Shown: in pieces, positions 42,350 through 50,796 of the stretch
How the letters are laid out: each line of letters begins with the position of its first letter
How positions within the stretch are numbered: the stretch's first letter is position 1
Assembly (NCBI GenBank): GCA_020633335.1
Contig: JACKDU010000003.1
Location: forward strand, 1 to 64,000
Source: Myxococcales bacterium
Lineage (GTDB): Bacteria > Myxococcota_A > Polyangia > Nannocystales > Nannocystaceae
Direction of reading: 5' to 3'
DNA: 64,000 nucleotides
Program-made: the position numbers and the translations under genes
Notes under the pieces: model-generated
Databases searched by the model: none
The model's input: only the letters and a program-made list of their open reading frames with translations
Told to the model about the DNA's origin: nothing

Positions 42350-42967
42350 ATGGGCGGGCGGTGTGCGATGAAGGAATGGGCTCGGATCCTCACGGCGGCG
42401 CTCGTCGTCGTCGTCGTCTCGGGCTGCGGCAAGGACGACGATGCGAGCGCGAGCGGAGGATCGACCGGCGCCTCGGCGACGACGACGAGCGGCGGGAGCG
42501 CGAGTGATGCGAGCGGGACCAGCGGCTCCACGGGCACCGACGCGGGCAGCGGGAGCGGCAGCGACGGGAGCACCGGCGGGGTCGACGTCGCCGCCTTCGA
42601 GCGCTTCCTGATCTCGTCCGCCGCCGGACCCTGCGCGCCGGGTGCCGACTGCGACGGCTTCGTCGAGCTCCTCGCGGGGGGGACCCTCCGCGTCGAGCGC
42701 TTCGGCGAGACCGAGAGCGACATCGTCGTCGTCCAGATCGCCGCCGACGACTACGACGCGGCGGTCCAGGTCTTCGCCGCGCCCGAGCTGAGCGCGCTCC
42801 TCGACGCCCCCGAGCCGCTCTGCGATCCGCCGACCGACATCTTCGAATCGATGCTGGTGGTCGTCGACGGCGTCACCCACGACGCGACGACCACGACCTG
42901 CGGGCAGGCGCCGATCGCCGCGGCGCGGTCGATGGCCCAGGCGCTCCAGGACGAGTACGCGCCCTGA
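42350..42967 (+). CDS. Lipoprotein with Ser/Gly/Thr linker
   Basis: A 205-residue lipoprotein from ATG 42350 (AAGGAGA 11 bases upstream); an ATG at 42368 would give a cleaner signal peptide (MKEWARILTAALVVVVVSGC). After the lipid Cys comes a linker of about 55 Ser/Gly/Thr/Asp residues, then a globular domain of about 125 residues with CAPGADCDGFVELL, LRVERFGETESDIVVVQI, LCDPPTDIFESMLVVVDG and a final CGQAP. The style is that of the lipoproteins outside the island, so the chromosome resumes here. Function unknown. Confidence 0.7.
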   Translation: MGGRCAMKEWARILTAALVVVVVSGCGKDDDASASGGSTGASATTTSGGSASDASGTSGSTGTDAGSGSGSDGSTGGVDVAAFERFLISSAAGPCAPGADCDGFVELLAGGTLRVERFGETESDIVVVQIAADDYDAAVQVFAAPELSALLDAPEPLCDPPTDIFESMLVVVDGVTHDATTTTCGQAPIAAARSMAQALQDEYAP

Positions 42968-43167
42968 CCGCCTCCAGCCGCAGCGTTCACCCTCGGATCG
43001 CGGTCCGAGGGGGCGTCGTCGAGGCTCTTGCCTGCGGGCATTCGCGAGCAGTCCTCTGGCCGCCAGACCGTCATGAGGGGGGCGCTCCCGGGAAAAATTC
43101 CCTGGGATATCGACGATTTGCGGACGGCTCCCACAAACGAGGCTTCTTGCCCCCAGTCAAAGCTTAA

Positions 43168-43181
43168 CCTAACGTAAGGTC
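43168..43181. promoter_or_regulatory. Near-perfect palindrome upstream of the hybrid kinase
   Basis: ACCTAACGTAAGGT pairs at 12 of 14 positions and lies in a locally AT-rich patch (AGCTTAACCTAACGTAAGGTCATATATGG) 62 bases before the kinase start. Its symmetry and AT-content stand out in this GC-rich DNA, so it is a candidate operator. The regulator is unknown. Confidence 0.35.
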
Positions 43182-43242
43182 ATATATGGGGCTCGCTCGG
43201 TGGGAGCGGGTCGAGGGGCGAGGACGCGAGGGAGGAGAGCCG

Positions 43243-44757
43243 ATGTGGCGCCGCGACGATGAATCCACGGAGTCTCAGCGAGAGCGCCTTGAGCTCGTCC
43301 TCGAGGGGACGCGCCTCGGCATGTGGGACTGGAACCCGCAGACCAACGAGGTCGTCTTCGACGAGCGCTGGGCCCAGATGCTCGGCTACCGCCTCGACGA
43401 GATCGAGTTCACGCTCGAGTCGTGGTCGAGCCGCGTCCACCCCGAGGACCTCGACGCCTGCCTCGCGGACATCCAGGCCCACGTCGAGGGTCGCACCGAC
43501 TTCTACGAGAACATCCACCGCATGCGCCACAAGGACGGGCGCTGGATCGACATCCTCGACCGCGGCCGGATCGTCGCCCGCGACGACGGGGGTCGGCCGA
43601 TCCGCTTCACCGGCACCCACACCGACATCAGCGCGCAGTGCCAGGCGGAGCGCCGCGCCCGCGAGCTCGCCCGCTCGCGGACGCAGTTCCTCGCGCGCAT
43701 GTCCCACGAGATCCGCACGCCGCTCCACGGCATGCTGGGCGTCGCCCAGCTCCTCGAGAGCACCGGGCTCACGGCGGAGCAGCGGCGCCTCCTCAAGATC
43801 CTGATGGAGAGCGGCGACACGCTCCTGGTCCTGATCGGCGACATCCTCGACTTCGCCCGCGTCGACGAGGGCGCGCTCCAGCTCGCCGCGGAGCCCTTCG
43901 ACGTCCACGCCCTCGTCACCAGCGTCATCGATCTCTTCACCCCGCGGGCCCACCAGAAGGGGCTCATCTTCACCCAGGCGATCGATCTCGATCTCGAGCT
44001 GCGCCGCCACGCCCTCGGCGACGCCCATCGGATCCGCCAGGTCCTCAGCAACATCGTCAGCAACGCGATCAAGTTCACGGCCGACGGCGGGGTCAAGCTG
44101 GTCGCCGCGCGCGAGGGCGATCAGATCCGCTTCGAGGTCATCGACACGGGCTCGGGGATCAAGGACACGGAGCGGATCTTCCAGGCCTACGAGCAGGAGG
44201 ACACGTCGGAGGCCCGCCGTCAGAGCGGCGCCGGGCTCGGCCTGGCGATCGTCCGCCGCCTCGTCGAGCGGATGGATGGCGAGCTCGGCGTCGAGTCGCG
44301 GCCGGGGGTCGGCAGCCGCTTCTGGGTCCAGATCCCCGCGCCGGTCTGCGCCGCGCCGCCCGCGGTCGACACGCCCGCGAGCCTGCGGCGGGCGCGGATG
44401 CGCGTCCTCGTGGCCGACGACAACCCGATCAACCAGCTCGTCATCCAGACGATGCTCGCCAACGCCGGACACCACTGCGAGACGGTCGACACCGGCGCGC
44501 AGGCGCTCGAGGCGGCCCTCAGCGAGTCCTTTGACTGCGTCTTCCTCGACCTCCACATGCCCGAGCTCGGCGGCGAGGAGGTGGCGCTGCGGCTCCGCGA
44601 CCGCGGCTTCCCCGGGCGCCTGGTCGCCGCCTCCGCGGACGCGATGCACGAGACCCGCGCCCGCTGCCGCGCCATCGGCTTCGACGACTTCCTGGCCAAG
44701 CCCTTCTCGCTCTCCGATCTCCTCGATCGCCTGCAGGCCCGCGAGAGCGCGGCCTAG
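43243..44757 (+). CDS. Soluble hybrid histidine kinase (PAS-HisKA-HATPase-REC)
   Basis: A 504-residue kinase from the ATG preceded by GGAGGAGAG (a start 57 bases upstream lacks such a site). A PAS/PAC domain (about residues 15-140: GMWDWNPQTNEVVFDERWAQMLGY, GTHTDIS) precedes the phospho-acceptor H155 in MSHEIRTPLHG. The ATP-binding domain has the N box (NIVSNAIKF), G1 (DTGSGI) and G2 (GAGLGLAIV). A C-terminal receiver carries D436 (FLDLHMPE) and FLAKPFS. There is no membrane helix, so it senses a cytoplasmic signal. No cognate response regulator is adjacent. Confidence 0.9.
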   Translation: MWRRDDESTESQRERLELVLEGTRLGMWDWNPQTNEVVFDERWAQMLGYRLDEIEFTLESWSSRVHPEDLDACLADIQAHVEGRTDFYENIHRMRHKDGRWIDILDRGRIVARDDGGRPIRFTGTHTDISAQCQAERRARELARSRTQFLARMSHEIRTPLHGMLGVAQLLESTGLTAEQRRLLKILMESGDTLLVLIGDILDFARVDEGALQLAAEPFDVHALVTSVIDLFTPRAHQKGLIFTQAIDLDLELRRHALGDAHRIRQVLSNIVSNAIKFTADGGVKLVAAREGDQIRFEVIDTGSGIKDTERIFQAYEQEDTSEARRQSGAGLGLAIVRRLVERMDGELGVESRPGVGSRFWVQIPAPVCAAPPAVDTPASLRRARMRVLVADDNPINQLVIQTMLANAGHHCETVDTGAQALEAALSESFDCVFLDLHMPELGGEEVALRLRDRGFPGRLVAASADAMHETRARCRAIGFDDFLAKPFSLSDLLDRLQARESAA

Positions 44758-44835
44758 CGCCTGGTAGCGACGCCGTCGCCGCGAGCGCGCGAGTCGCGGC
44801 GCAGGGGCCGTGCATCGCCGGCGCTTTCGTGGCAT

Positions 44836-45396
44836 GTGATCGGGGTGTCGCGGCGCTCGCTCGGCCTCCTCCTCGGGCTCCTCGCCGTCGCGCCCGCGTG
44901 CCCGGAGGAGCCGCCCCCGGAGGACACGACGCCGCGGCGCCTGGCGGACGCCGACGGCTGGGAGCGGGTCGTCGATCCCGCGGAGGACGTGTTCGCGGCG
45001 ATGCGCCCGGCCGACGCGGTCTGCGACGACGCCGGCTACTTCGTCGACCCGCTTTCGCTGGCCTTCGAGGTCGATACCGGCCTCTGCGACTACCTGACGG
45101 TGCGCCAGCCGAGCCGCGAGGCGCTCGCGCCTGGCGACCTCGTCAGCGTCAACGTCGTCCACTACGAGCTCAGCGCGCCCGAGCCGGGCGAGGCCTACGT
45201 CGCCCTGGCGATCGACGGGGTCATCGCCTGGGAGGGGAGCGCGCCGATCCCCAGCGCGCCGGGGATGCTGAGCGGCGAGATCACGATCGATCGCGCGCTC
45301 CCGGCCGGCGTCGAGCTCCAGCTCCACGTCCACAACCACGGCCCCAACTCCTACGAGCTGACGTCGGTGATGCTCACGCCGGGCGGCGCGGAGTGA
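44836..45396 (+). CDS. Lipoprotein of unknown function
   Basis: A 186-residue protein from a GTG. The N-terminal signal (SRRSLGLLLGLLAVAPAC) ends in a lipobox-like PAC. The mature part has CDDAGYFVDPLSLAFEVDTGLCDYLTVRQPS followed by a beta-sandwich-like region (DLVSVNVVHYELSAP, AYVALAIDGVIAWEG, VELQLHVHNHGPNSYEL). The last segment resembles galactose-binding or CBM-like domains, but no family is certain. No strong ribosome-binding site. Confidence 0.65.
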   Translation: MIGVSRRSLGLLLGLLAVAPACPEEPPPEDTTPRRLADADGWERVVDPAEDVFAAMRPADAVCDDAGYFVDPLSLAFEVDTGLCDYLTVRQPSREALAPGDLVSVNVVHYELSAPEPGEAYVALAIDGVIAWEGSAPIPSAPGMLSGEITIDRALPAGVELQLHVHNHGPNSYELTSVMLTPGGAE

Positions 45397-45407
45397 GGAG
45401 CTCCGTC

Positions 45408-45426
45408 GAGGATCAAGGGGATCCTC
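45408..45426 (+). terminator. Hairpin between lipoprotein genes
   Basis: GAGGATC and GATCCTC form a 7-bp perfect stem with a 5-base AAGGG loop, 12 bases after the lipoprotein stop and before the next gene's start. There is no T-run. Candidate terminator by position only. Confidence 0.3.
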
Positions 45427-45503
45427 TACACGAGGGGAAGTGGTCTCCTGACGCTCGCTCTCGCCGTGGCGGCGTCGGACGAATGCGGTAGCCTTGCTCG
45501 GGC

Positions 45504-46601
45504 GTGCGAGGGTCGATCACGAGCGCGGGGATCCTGGCGGCGCTCCTCGTCGCCTGCCAGACGCCCTGCGAGGAGCGCCCCGGGGCGCTCTGTGCGGTCG
45601 TCGGCAGCGGCGAGCTCGGCTTCAACCGCGACGGCCTGACGCCGGCGGAGACCGACCTCTTCCTGGTCTCGGCCGCCCGCCGCGGCCCCGACGGGCGCCT
45701 CTACATCATGGACTTCAACAACCAGCGCCTGCGGCGGATCGGCGACGACGGGCTGGTGGAGACGATCGTCGGCGACGGCTTCCACGCGATCGCGGCGACC
45801 GGCGTGCCGATCCTCGAGACGCCGCTCGAGAACCCGATCGACTTCGGCTTCCTCGCCGACGGGCGGATCGTCTTCGTCTCCTACCACGACCCGCGGATCC
45901 TCGAGATCGGCGACGACGGGACCCTCCACGCGCTCGCCGGCGGCGACGAGGGGCTCGTCGCCGTCAGCGGTGACGAGGGCGACGGCGGGCCGGCCGAGGA
46001 CGCGCTCTTCATCCAGCTCGACGGGATCGCGGTCGCGGGCGACGGCGCGATCTTCGTCTCCGACAGCCTCGCCAACCGCGTGCGGGTGATCCGCGACGGG
46101 ATCATCACGACCGTCGCCGGCACCGGCGAGGCCGCCTACAGCGGCGACGGGGGGAGCGCGAGCGCGGCCGCCCTCCGCTGGCCGACCGCGCTCGCGCTCG
46201 AGCCCGGGGGCGGCCTCCTCATCGCCGACGCGCTCAACCACGCGATCCGGCGGGTCGACGCGGAGGGCGTGATCACGACGATCGCCGGCGACGGGATCGA
46301 GGGCTTCGCCGGCGACGGCGGGCCGGCGAGCGCGTCCCGCCTCAGCCAGCCCTTCGGGGTCGCGGTCGACGACGACGGGACGATCTACGTCGCCGATCGC
46401 GGCAACTTTCGGATCCGTCGGATCGACCCGGAGGGGATCATCACGACGATCGCCGGCGTCGGTGTCGAGGGGGCGAGCGGCGACGACGGCCCGGCGATCG
46501 AGGCTCAGCTCGGCTACGTCGCCCGGATCGCCCTCGACGGCGAGAGCCTCCTGGTCGCCGATCAGTCGAACTCGCGGATCCGGCGGCTGGTGCTCCGCTG
46601 A
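45504..46601 (+). CDS. NHL-repeat beta-propeller lipoprotein
   Basis: A 365-residue lipoprotein from a GTG; signal and lipobox at SAGILAALLVAC. The rest is NHL-type blades with the recurring pattern G-TIYVAD-x-x-N-x-R-I-R-R-I and ITTIAG-G-GEGFAGDGGPA (e.g. LYIMDFNNQRLRRI, IFVSDSLANRVRVI, LLIADALNHAIRRV, IYVADRGNFRIRRI, LLVADQSNSRIRRL), enough for a six-bladed propeller. It is convergent with the four-gene operon at 46.6-50.6 kb, two of whose genes encode the same fold. Likely a surface binding protein; ligand unknown. Confidence 0.85.
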   Translation: MRGSITSAGILAALLVACQTPCEERPGALCAVVGSGELGFNRDGLTPAETDLFLVSAARRGPDGRLYIMDFNNQRLRRIGDDGLVETIVGDGFHAIAATGVPILETPLENPIDFGFLADGRIVFVSYHDPRILEIGDDGTLHALAGGDEGLVAVSGDEGDGGPAEDALFIQLDGIAVAGDGAIFVSDSLANRVRVIRDGIITTVAGTGEAAYSGDGGSASAAALRWPTALALEPGGGLLIADALNHAIRRVDAEGVITTIAGDGIEGFAGDGGPASASRLSQPFGVAVDDDGTIYVADRGNFRIRRIDPEGIITTIAGVGVEGASGDDGPAIEAQLGYVARIALDGESLLVADQSNSRIRRLVLR

Positions 46602-46608
46602 GCCGACC

Positions 46609-47112
46609 CTAGGGGACCGCGCAGGTCCCCTCGTAGCCCTCGGGCGGGACGCCGCAACCCGTGTGGCAGTCGATGCAGCGGGGCGCGTCGACGTCGACGA
46701 CGCTGCGCTGGGCGTCGACCCGCTGCCAGCTCCAGCCGAGGGTGTCGGGCGAGCTCCCGGCGGCGAGGCGGCGCATCACCGTCCACTGCTTGACCGGCCC
46801 GTTGCAGCTCTGATCGGCGAAGTCGTACTCCTCCTTGAGGACGATCGCGCCCTCGGGGAAGGGCGCGTTGCGACCCTGGTAGGGGCCGAGGGCGCTCGGG
46901 TCCGCGAGGATCCGGATGTTGTTGAGGTCGTGATCGCCGCTCCCGCGGCAATTTCGGACCTCGACGTAGCTCGCCGGGTAGTCGGCGGGGAAGTCGGGAT
47001 CAGGGCCCGCGCTCTCGGACTCGCCGCTGTCGTCGCCGTTGCAGGCGAGCGCGGTGAGGGTGAGGGCGGCGAGTCCGAGGGTGAGGGCGCGGGGGAGGCG
47101 AGGGGGCTTCAT
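46609..47112 (-). CDS. Cytochrome P460-like lipoprotein with CxxCH haem motif
   Basis: A 167-residue lipoprotein: signal peptide MKPPRLPRALTLGLAALTLTALAC, an acidic linker, then a P460-type domain (YVEVRNCRG, APFPEGAIVLKEEYDF, QWTVMRRLA, LGWSWQRVD) and a c-type haem site CIDCH followed by C..C near the end. P460-family proteins oxidise hydroxylamine or bind NO; the family members without the extra cross-linking Lys act as cytochrome c'. Last gene of the minus-strand propeller operon, with a 4-base overlap to its upstream neighbour. Redox partner unknown. Confidence 0.75.
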   Translation of the reverse strand: MKPPRLPRALTLGLAALTLTALACNGDDSGESESAGPDPDFPADYPASYVEVRNCRGSGDHDLNNIRILADPSALGPYQGRNAPFPEGAIVLKEEYDFADQSCNGPVKQWTVMRRLAAGSSPDTLGWSWQRVDAQRSVVDVDAPRCIDCHTGCGVPPEGYEGTCAVP

Positions 47113-48416
47113 CGGAGGCGCACGCTGCGGATCACGGAGTTGCCGGTGTCGGCGATCAGGAGGCGACCGTCGACCCACTCGATCCCGAAGGGGAGGCTCA
47201 GGAGCGCCTCCTCGGGCGGGCCGAAGTCGCCCTCGTAGCCCTTCTCGCCGCAGCGGCCGACCGCGGTAGCGATGATCCCGTCGGCGCCGATCGACCGCAC
47301 ACAGTTGTTGCGGACGTCGGTGAAGAAGAGCGTGCCGTCGTCGGCGAGCGCGAGGTCGACGGGGAAGTTGAGGAGGGCGTCGACCGCCGGCCCGCCGTCG
47401 CCGCTGTAGCCGCTCTGCGGCACCCCGTCGACCGGCGCCTTGCCGGCGATCCGCCGGACGATCCCGTCGGTGTCGATCATCCGGATCAGGTGGTTGGCGG
47501 TGTCGGCGAAGTAGAGGTTGCCCGCGGGGTCGAAGAGGATCCGCCCGGCCGGCGACGCCGACTGGCCGAAGGGCTGCGACATCCGCATCTCGGTCGCCGG
47601 GATGTCGTCGCCCGAGTACCCGGGCGTGCAGGGCTTGGCGCACTCGACCGCCGGATCGCCGCAGGCGAGCTTGCCCGAGGGGCCGTTGGGGCCGTCGGGG
47701 CACTGGACCGGCGCGTCGCAGGGGCCGGGCCCGGCGGGCGCCGGCGCGTCGACGACGCAGCGGCCGGCGAGGTGGTGGATCTGGTCGCTGGCGTCGACGT
47801 AGCGGAGCACCTGGTTGGCCTGATCCATGATCACGAGGTTGCCCGCGGGGTCGTAGGCGAGGCTCGCCGGGAGGTCGAGCGAGGCCGTGAGCGCCGGCCC
47901 CTCGTCGCCGAAGTAGGCCCGCTTGCCGTCGCCGCAGGCGTCGACGACGGTCCCGGTCACGCGGTCGATCACCCGCACCTTCGAGTTGTGCCAGGCGGCC
48001 ATGATGATCTTCTCGCCGCTCGGGTCGAAGATGATGTTGGTCGGGTGGTTGAAGTCGCCGTTCGCCGGATCGTCGAGGCTGCCGCCGAGCTCGCCGCGGC
48101 CGGCGACCCACTCGAGGGTCCCCTCGGGGGTGAGCCTGCGGAGGCGGTGGTTGTTCCAGTCGAGGATGTAGATCGTCCCGTCGTCGGCGGTCAGGGTGTC
48201 CTGGGGCAGCGACATCTTGGCCGCGAGGGCCGCGATCGCGGTCGAGTCGGCCTTGAGGTCGTAGCCGTTCTCGCCGTTGCCGGCGATCGTGCAGAGGACG
48301 CCGACCGCCTCGGTGTCGCAGACCGGCGCGTCCTCCTCGCAGCCGCCGAGGGCGGCGACGAGGGCGAGGGCGAGGCCCAGCAGGAGGGGGCTGGTGAATG
48401 AGGTCGAGCTGCTCAC
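47109..48416 (-). CDS. NHL-repeat beta-propeller lipoprotein
   Basis: A 435-residue lipoprotein from a GTG that overlaps the preceding stop (GTGA). Lipobox LGGC follows the signal. Blades repeat IYILDWNNHRLRRL, IIMAAWHNSKVRVI, LVIMDQANQVLRYV, LYFADTANHLIRMI, LFFTDVRNNCVRSI and LLIADTGNSVIRSV. A Cys-rich insertion of about 50 residues (CPDGPNGPSGKLACGDPAVEC) interrupts the propeller in the middle. It is coupled to the propeller gene upstream and the P460 gene downstream. Confidence 0.85.
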   Translation of the reverse strand: MSSSTSFTSPLLLGLALALVAALGGCEEDAPVCDTEAVGVLCTIAGNGENGYDLKADSTAIAALAAKMSLPQDTLTADDGTIYILDWNNHRLRRLTPEGTLEWVAGRGELGGSLDDPANGDFNHPTNIIFDPSGEKIIMAAWHNSKVRVIDRVTGTVVDACGDGKRAYFGDEGPALTASLDLPASLAYDPAGNLVIMDQANQVLRYVDASDQIHHLAGRCVVDAPAPAGPGPCDAPVQCPDGPNGPSGKLACGDPAVECAKPCTPGYSGDDIPATEMRMSQPFGQSASPAGRILFDPAGNLYFADTANHLIRMIDTDGIVRRIAGKAPVDGVPQSGYSGDGGPAVDALLNFPVDLALADDGTLFFTDVRNNCVRSIGADGIIATAVGRCGEKGYEGDFGPPEEALLSLPFGIEWVDGRLLIADTGNSVIRSVRLR

Positions 48417-49597
48417 AGGGCCACCTTGACGATCCGCGAGTTGAGGGTGTCCATCACGTAGAGGTCGCCGTCGGGGTCGAAGGCGATCCCGAAGGGGCGA
48501 CGGAGGCGGGTCTCGAGGGCGGGCAGGCCCTCGGCGTCGTCGACCCCGAGCTCGCCGGTGCCGACGACGGTGCGGATGATCCCGACCTCGAGGTCGATCG
48601 CCCGGACCTTGCCGTTGTCGGTGTCGGCGATGTAGAGGTCGCCGTCGGGGCCGATCTCGAGGTCGCGGGGGGCGCTGAGGCGGGCCGCGAGCGCTGGCCC
48701 GTCGTCGCCGCCGTCGCCCGGCTCGCCGGTGCCGGCGAGGGCGTCGACGATCCCGGTGGCGAGGTCGATCACCCGGATCACGTGGTTCTCGGTGTCGGCG
48801 ACGTAGAGCTTGCCCTGGTGGTGGACGATCCCGCCGCTCGGGTTGGGGTTGGAGCCGACCGCCCAGGAGAACTCGGCGTCGATCGCCGGCCCGCCGTCGC
48901 CGCTGTGGCCCGCGGTGCCGGTGCCGGCGATCGTCATGATGATCCCGTCGCCGCCGATCCGCCGGATCCGCTGGTTCTGCTGATCGACGACGTAGAGGTT
49001 GCCCGCGTCGTCGAAGGTCGCGTCGTTGACCTGCTTGAAGAGGGCCGAGCTCGCCGCGAGCTGGCCGTCGCCGGCGAAGCCCGCCCCGCCGCCGCAGACG
49101 ACGGTGACGAAGCCGCTCGTCGGATCGACCTGGAGGAGCTTGTGGTTGTGCCAGGCGACCACCAGGAGCTGGCCGTCGGGCCGGAGGACCAGGTTGGTCG
49201 GGTGGTTGAGGAGCCACTCGTCACCCGGGGCGCCGCCGGGCCGGATCCCGTCGAAGGGGCCGTCGCCGGGGAAGATCGGGTCGGTCGAGCCGACCATCGT
49301 CTCGATCGTGTCGTCGGCGAGCACCCGGCGGATCAGGAAGTTGTTGAAGTCGGTGAACCAGGCGGTGCCGTCGGGGAGGAAGAGGAGGTCCTGCGGCTGG
49401 CTCACCCGGGTCTCGAGGCGGTGGTGGCCGTCGCCGTTGAAGCCCTCCTCCTTGAGCCCGAGCCAGGTGCAGGTGTGGCCCGGCTCGAGCTCGCGGCAGG
49501 CGCGGTCGAGGTCGGGGGGCTCCTCCTCGCAGGCGGTCATGAGGCCGCAGGCGAGCGCGAGGGCGGTGAAGCGATGGTGGTGTCGTTGCATGTGCAT
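48413..49597 (-). CDS. NHL-repeat beta-propeller lipoprotein
   Basis: A 394-residue lipoprotein with signal MHMQRHHHRFTALALACGLMTAC; a second Met two codons in is an alternative start. Propeller blades: AWFTDFNNFLIRRV, LLVVAWHNHKLLQV, LYVVDQQNQRIRRI, LYVADTENHVIRVI, LYIADTDNGKVRAI, LYVMDTLNSRIVKV. It starts one base before the stop of the upstream propeller-type gene and overlaps the downstream one, so all are one transcript. It is clearly paralogous to the 47109 and 45504 products. Confidence 0.85.
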   Translation of the reverse strand: MHMQRHHHRFTALALACGLMTACEEEPPDLDRACRELEPGHTCTWLGLKEEGFNGDGHHRLETRVSQPQDLLFLPDGTAWFTDFNNFLIRRVLADDTIETMVGSTDPIFPGDGPFDGIRPGGAPGDEWLLNHPTNLVLRPDGQLLVVAWHNHKLLQVDPTSGFVTVVCGGGAGFAGDGQLAASSALFKQVNDATFDDAGNLYVVDQQNQRIRRIGGDGIIMTIAGTGTAGHSGDGGPAIDAEFSWAVGSNPNPSGGIVHHQGKLYVADTENHVIRVIDLATGIVDALAGTGEPGDGGDDGPALAARLSAPRDLEIGPDGDLYIADTDNGKVRAIDLEVGIIRTVVGTGELGVDDAEGLPALETRLRRPFGIAFDPDGDLYVMDTLNSRIVKVAL

Positions 49598-49598
49598 A

Positions 49599-50621
49599 CT
49601 AAAGGCCCTCGGTGGGGAGCTCCGAGGGGCCGCGGTGGATCAGCACCCCCTCGGTGAAGGGCGGGCTGAAGGTCTGACCGCCGACCGCCCAGACGCCGCC
49701 CGCGTCGTCGATCCAGCTCCCGTGGAAGTTCTGGTTGATCGTGAAGCCGAGCTCCGCGGGCGCCCATCCCTCCATCGAGCGAGTGTACACCGCGCCGAAG
49801 GTGCCGACCGCGACCCCGAAGCCGTCGTCGCCGAGGGTGACGCCTGCGAGGCCGGTCGGCGGCGGGTCGGGGGTGACGTTGTTCCACTGATCACCAGCGA
49901 GCTCGACGATGAAGCCGCTCGCGGAGCCGCCGACCGCGGCCACCCGGCCGTCGGCGGCGTGGACCGTGAAGAGCGACGAGCCGATCCCGGTGTCGCGCTG
50001 GGTCAGGGTCGCGCCGTCCCAGTGGAGGGCGACGCCGTTGGCCCCGACCAGCCAGGCGTCATCGGGCGCGGCGCCGTGGATCTTCCAGATCGCCGCGGAG
50101 GTGGCGACGTCCGCCGGGAGGCTGGGCTCGTCGACCCAGGCGTCGCCGCTGAGGCGCCAGGCGAAGCCGCCGCTCGACTCCGAGGCGCCGCCGACCGCCC
50201 AGACGTCGTCCGGCGACGCGCCCCAGATCCCGAAGACGGTCGCGGTCCCCGGGGTGGTCATGGGCGTGAACGCGCCGTCCTGGTAGCGGAGGATGACGCC
50301 ACCCTCGCCGCCGACGTAGACCGGCCCGCCCGCGAAGCCGAAGACCCACCAGAGGTTCCCCTGGGCTTGGCCCGTGGATACCCGTGACCACTGCATCCCG
50401 TCGAAGCGGAGGACGGTCGGACCGCTGCCGTCGCGGGCGTCGCCGCCGACCGCCCAGACGTCGCTCGCCGAGGTGCCCCAGACCGAGAGGAGGGCCCCCG
50501 GGAGCCCGCTGGCGACCCGCTGCCAGGTGTCCTCCGCGGGCGGGGGCTCGTCACCGGGGCAGGCGACGAGGAGCGGGGCGAGGGCGAGGGCGAGCGCGAG
50601 CGTGATCCCTGGGCGCGGCAC
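49599..50621 (-). CDS. Lipoprotein with SxDVWAVG-type propeller repeats
   Basis: A 340-residue lipoprotein from a GTG; signal ITLALALALAPLLVAC. It carries repeats centred on WGTSASDVWAVGGDA, WGASPDDVWAVGGA, IHGAAPDDAWLVGANG and DAGGVWAVGGQ, separated by about 45-60 residues, a beta-propeller signature common in myxobacterial secreted proteins. First gene of the operon 50621-46609. Function unknown; surface binding is likely. Confidence 0.8.
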   Translation of the reverse strand: MPRPGITLALALALAPLLVACPGDEPPPAEDTWQRVASGLPGALLSVWGTSASDVWAVGGDARDGSGPTVLRFDGMQWSRVSTGQAQGNLWWVFGFAGGPVYVGGEGGVILRYQDGAFTPMTTPGTATVFGIWGASPDDVWAVGGASESSGGFAWRLSGDAWVDEPSLPADVATSAAIWKIHGAAPDDAWLVGANGVALHWDGATLTQRDTGIGSSLFTVHAADGRVAAVGGSASGFIVELAGDQWNNVTPDPPPTGLAGVTLGDDGFGVAVGTFGAVYTRSMEGWAPAELGFTINQNFHGSWIDDAGGVWAVGGQTFSPPFTEGVLIHRGPSELPTEGL

Positions 50622-50796
50622 GATGGCCGAGGGTAGCAGAGGGGCGGGGGCCCGTCGCCCGTCGCTGGCGGATCAATCCAGGTGTCCTTTCGGACATGTC
50701 ATGTTGGGGGCGCGAGGCGACGGGTCGCCGGCGGCCGAGCGCCGTCGCGTCGTGGCGCGCGTCGCGGCGCGCCGGGACGCGACGGCGCGGCCCTGA

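Noticed and set aside
46609..48111. Single 500-residue minus-strand protein joining the propeller and P460 regions
   Set aside because: Its first 330 codons are an out-of-frame shadow of the NHL propeller gene; the real P460-like gene begins at the ATG at 47112 with a signal peptide.
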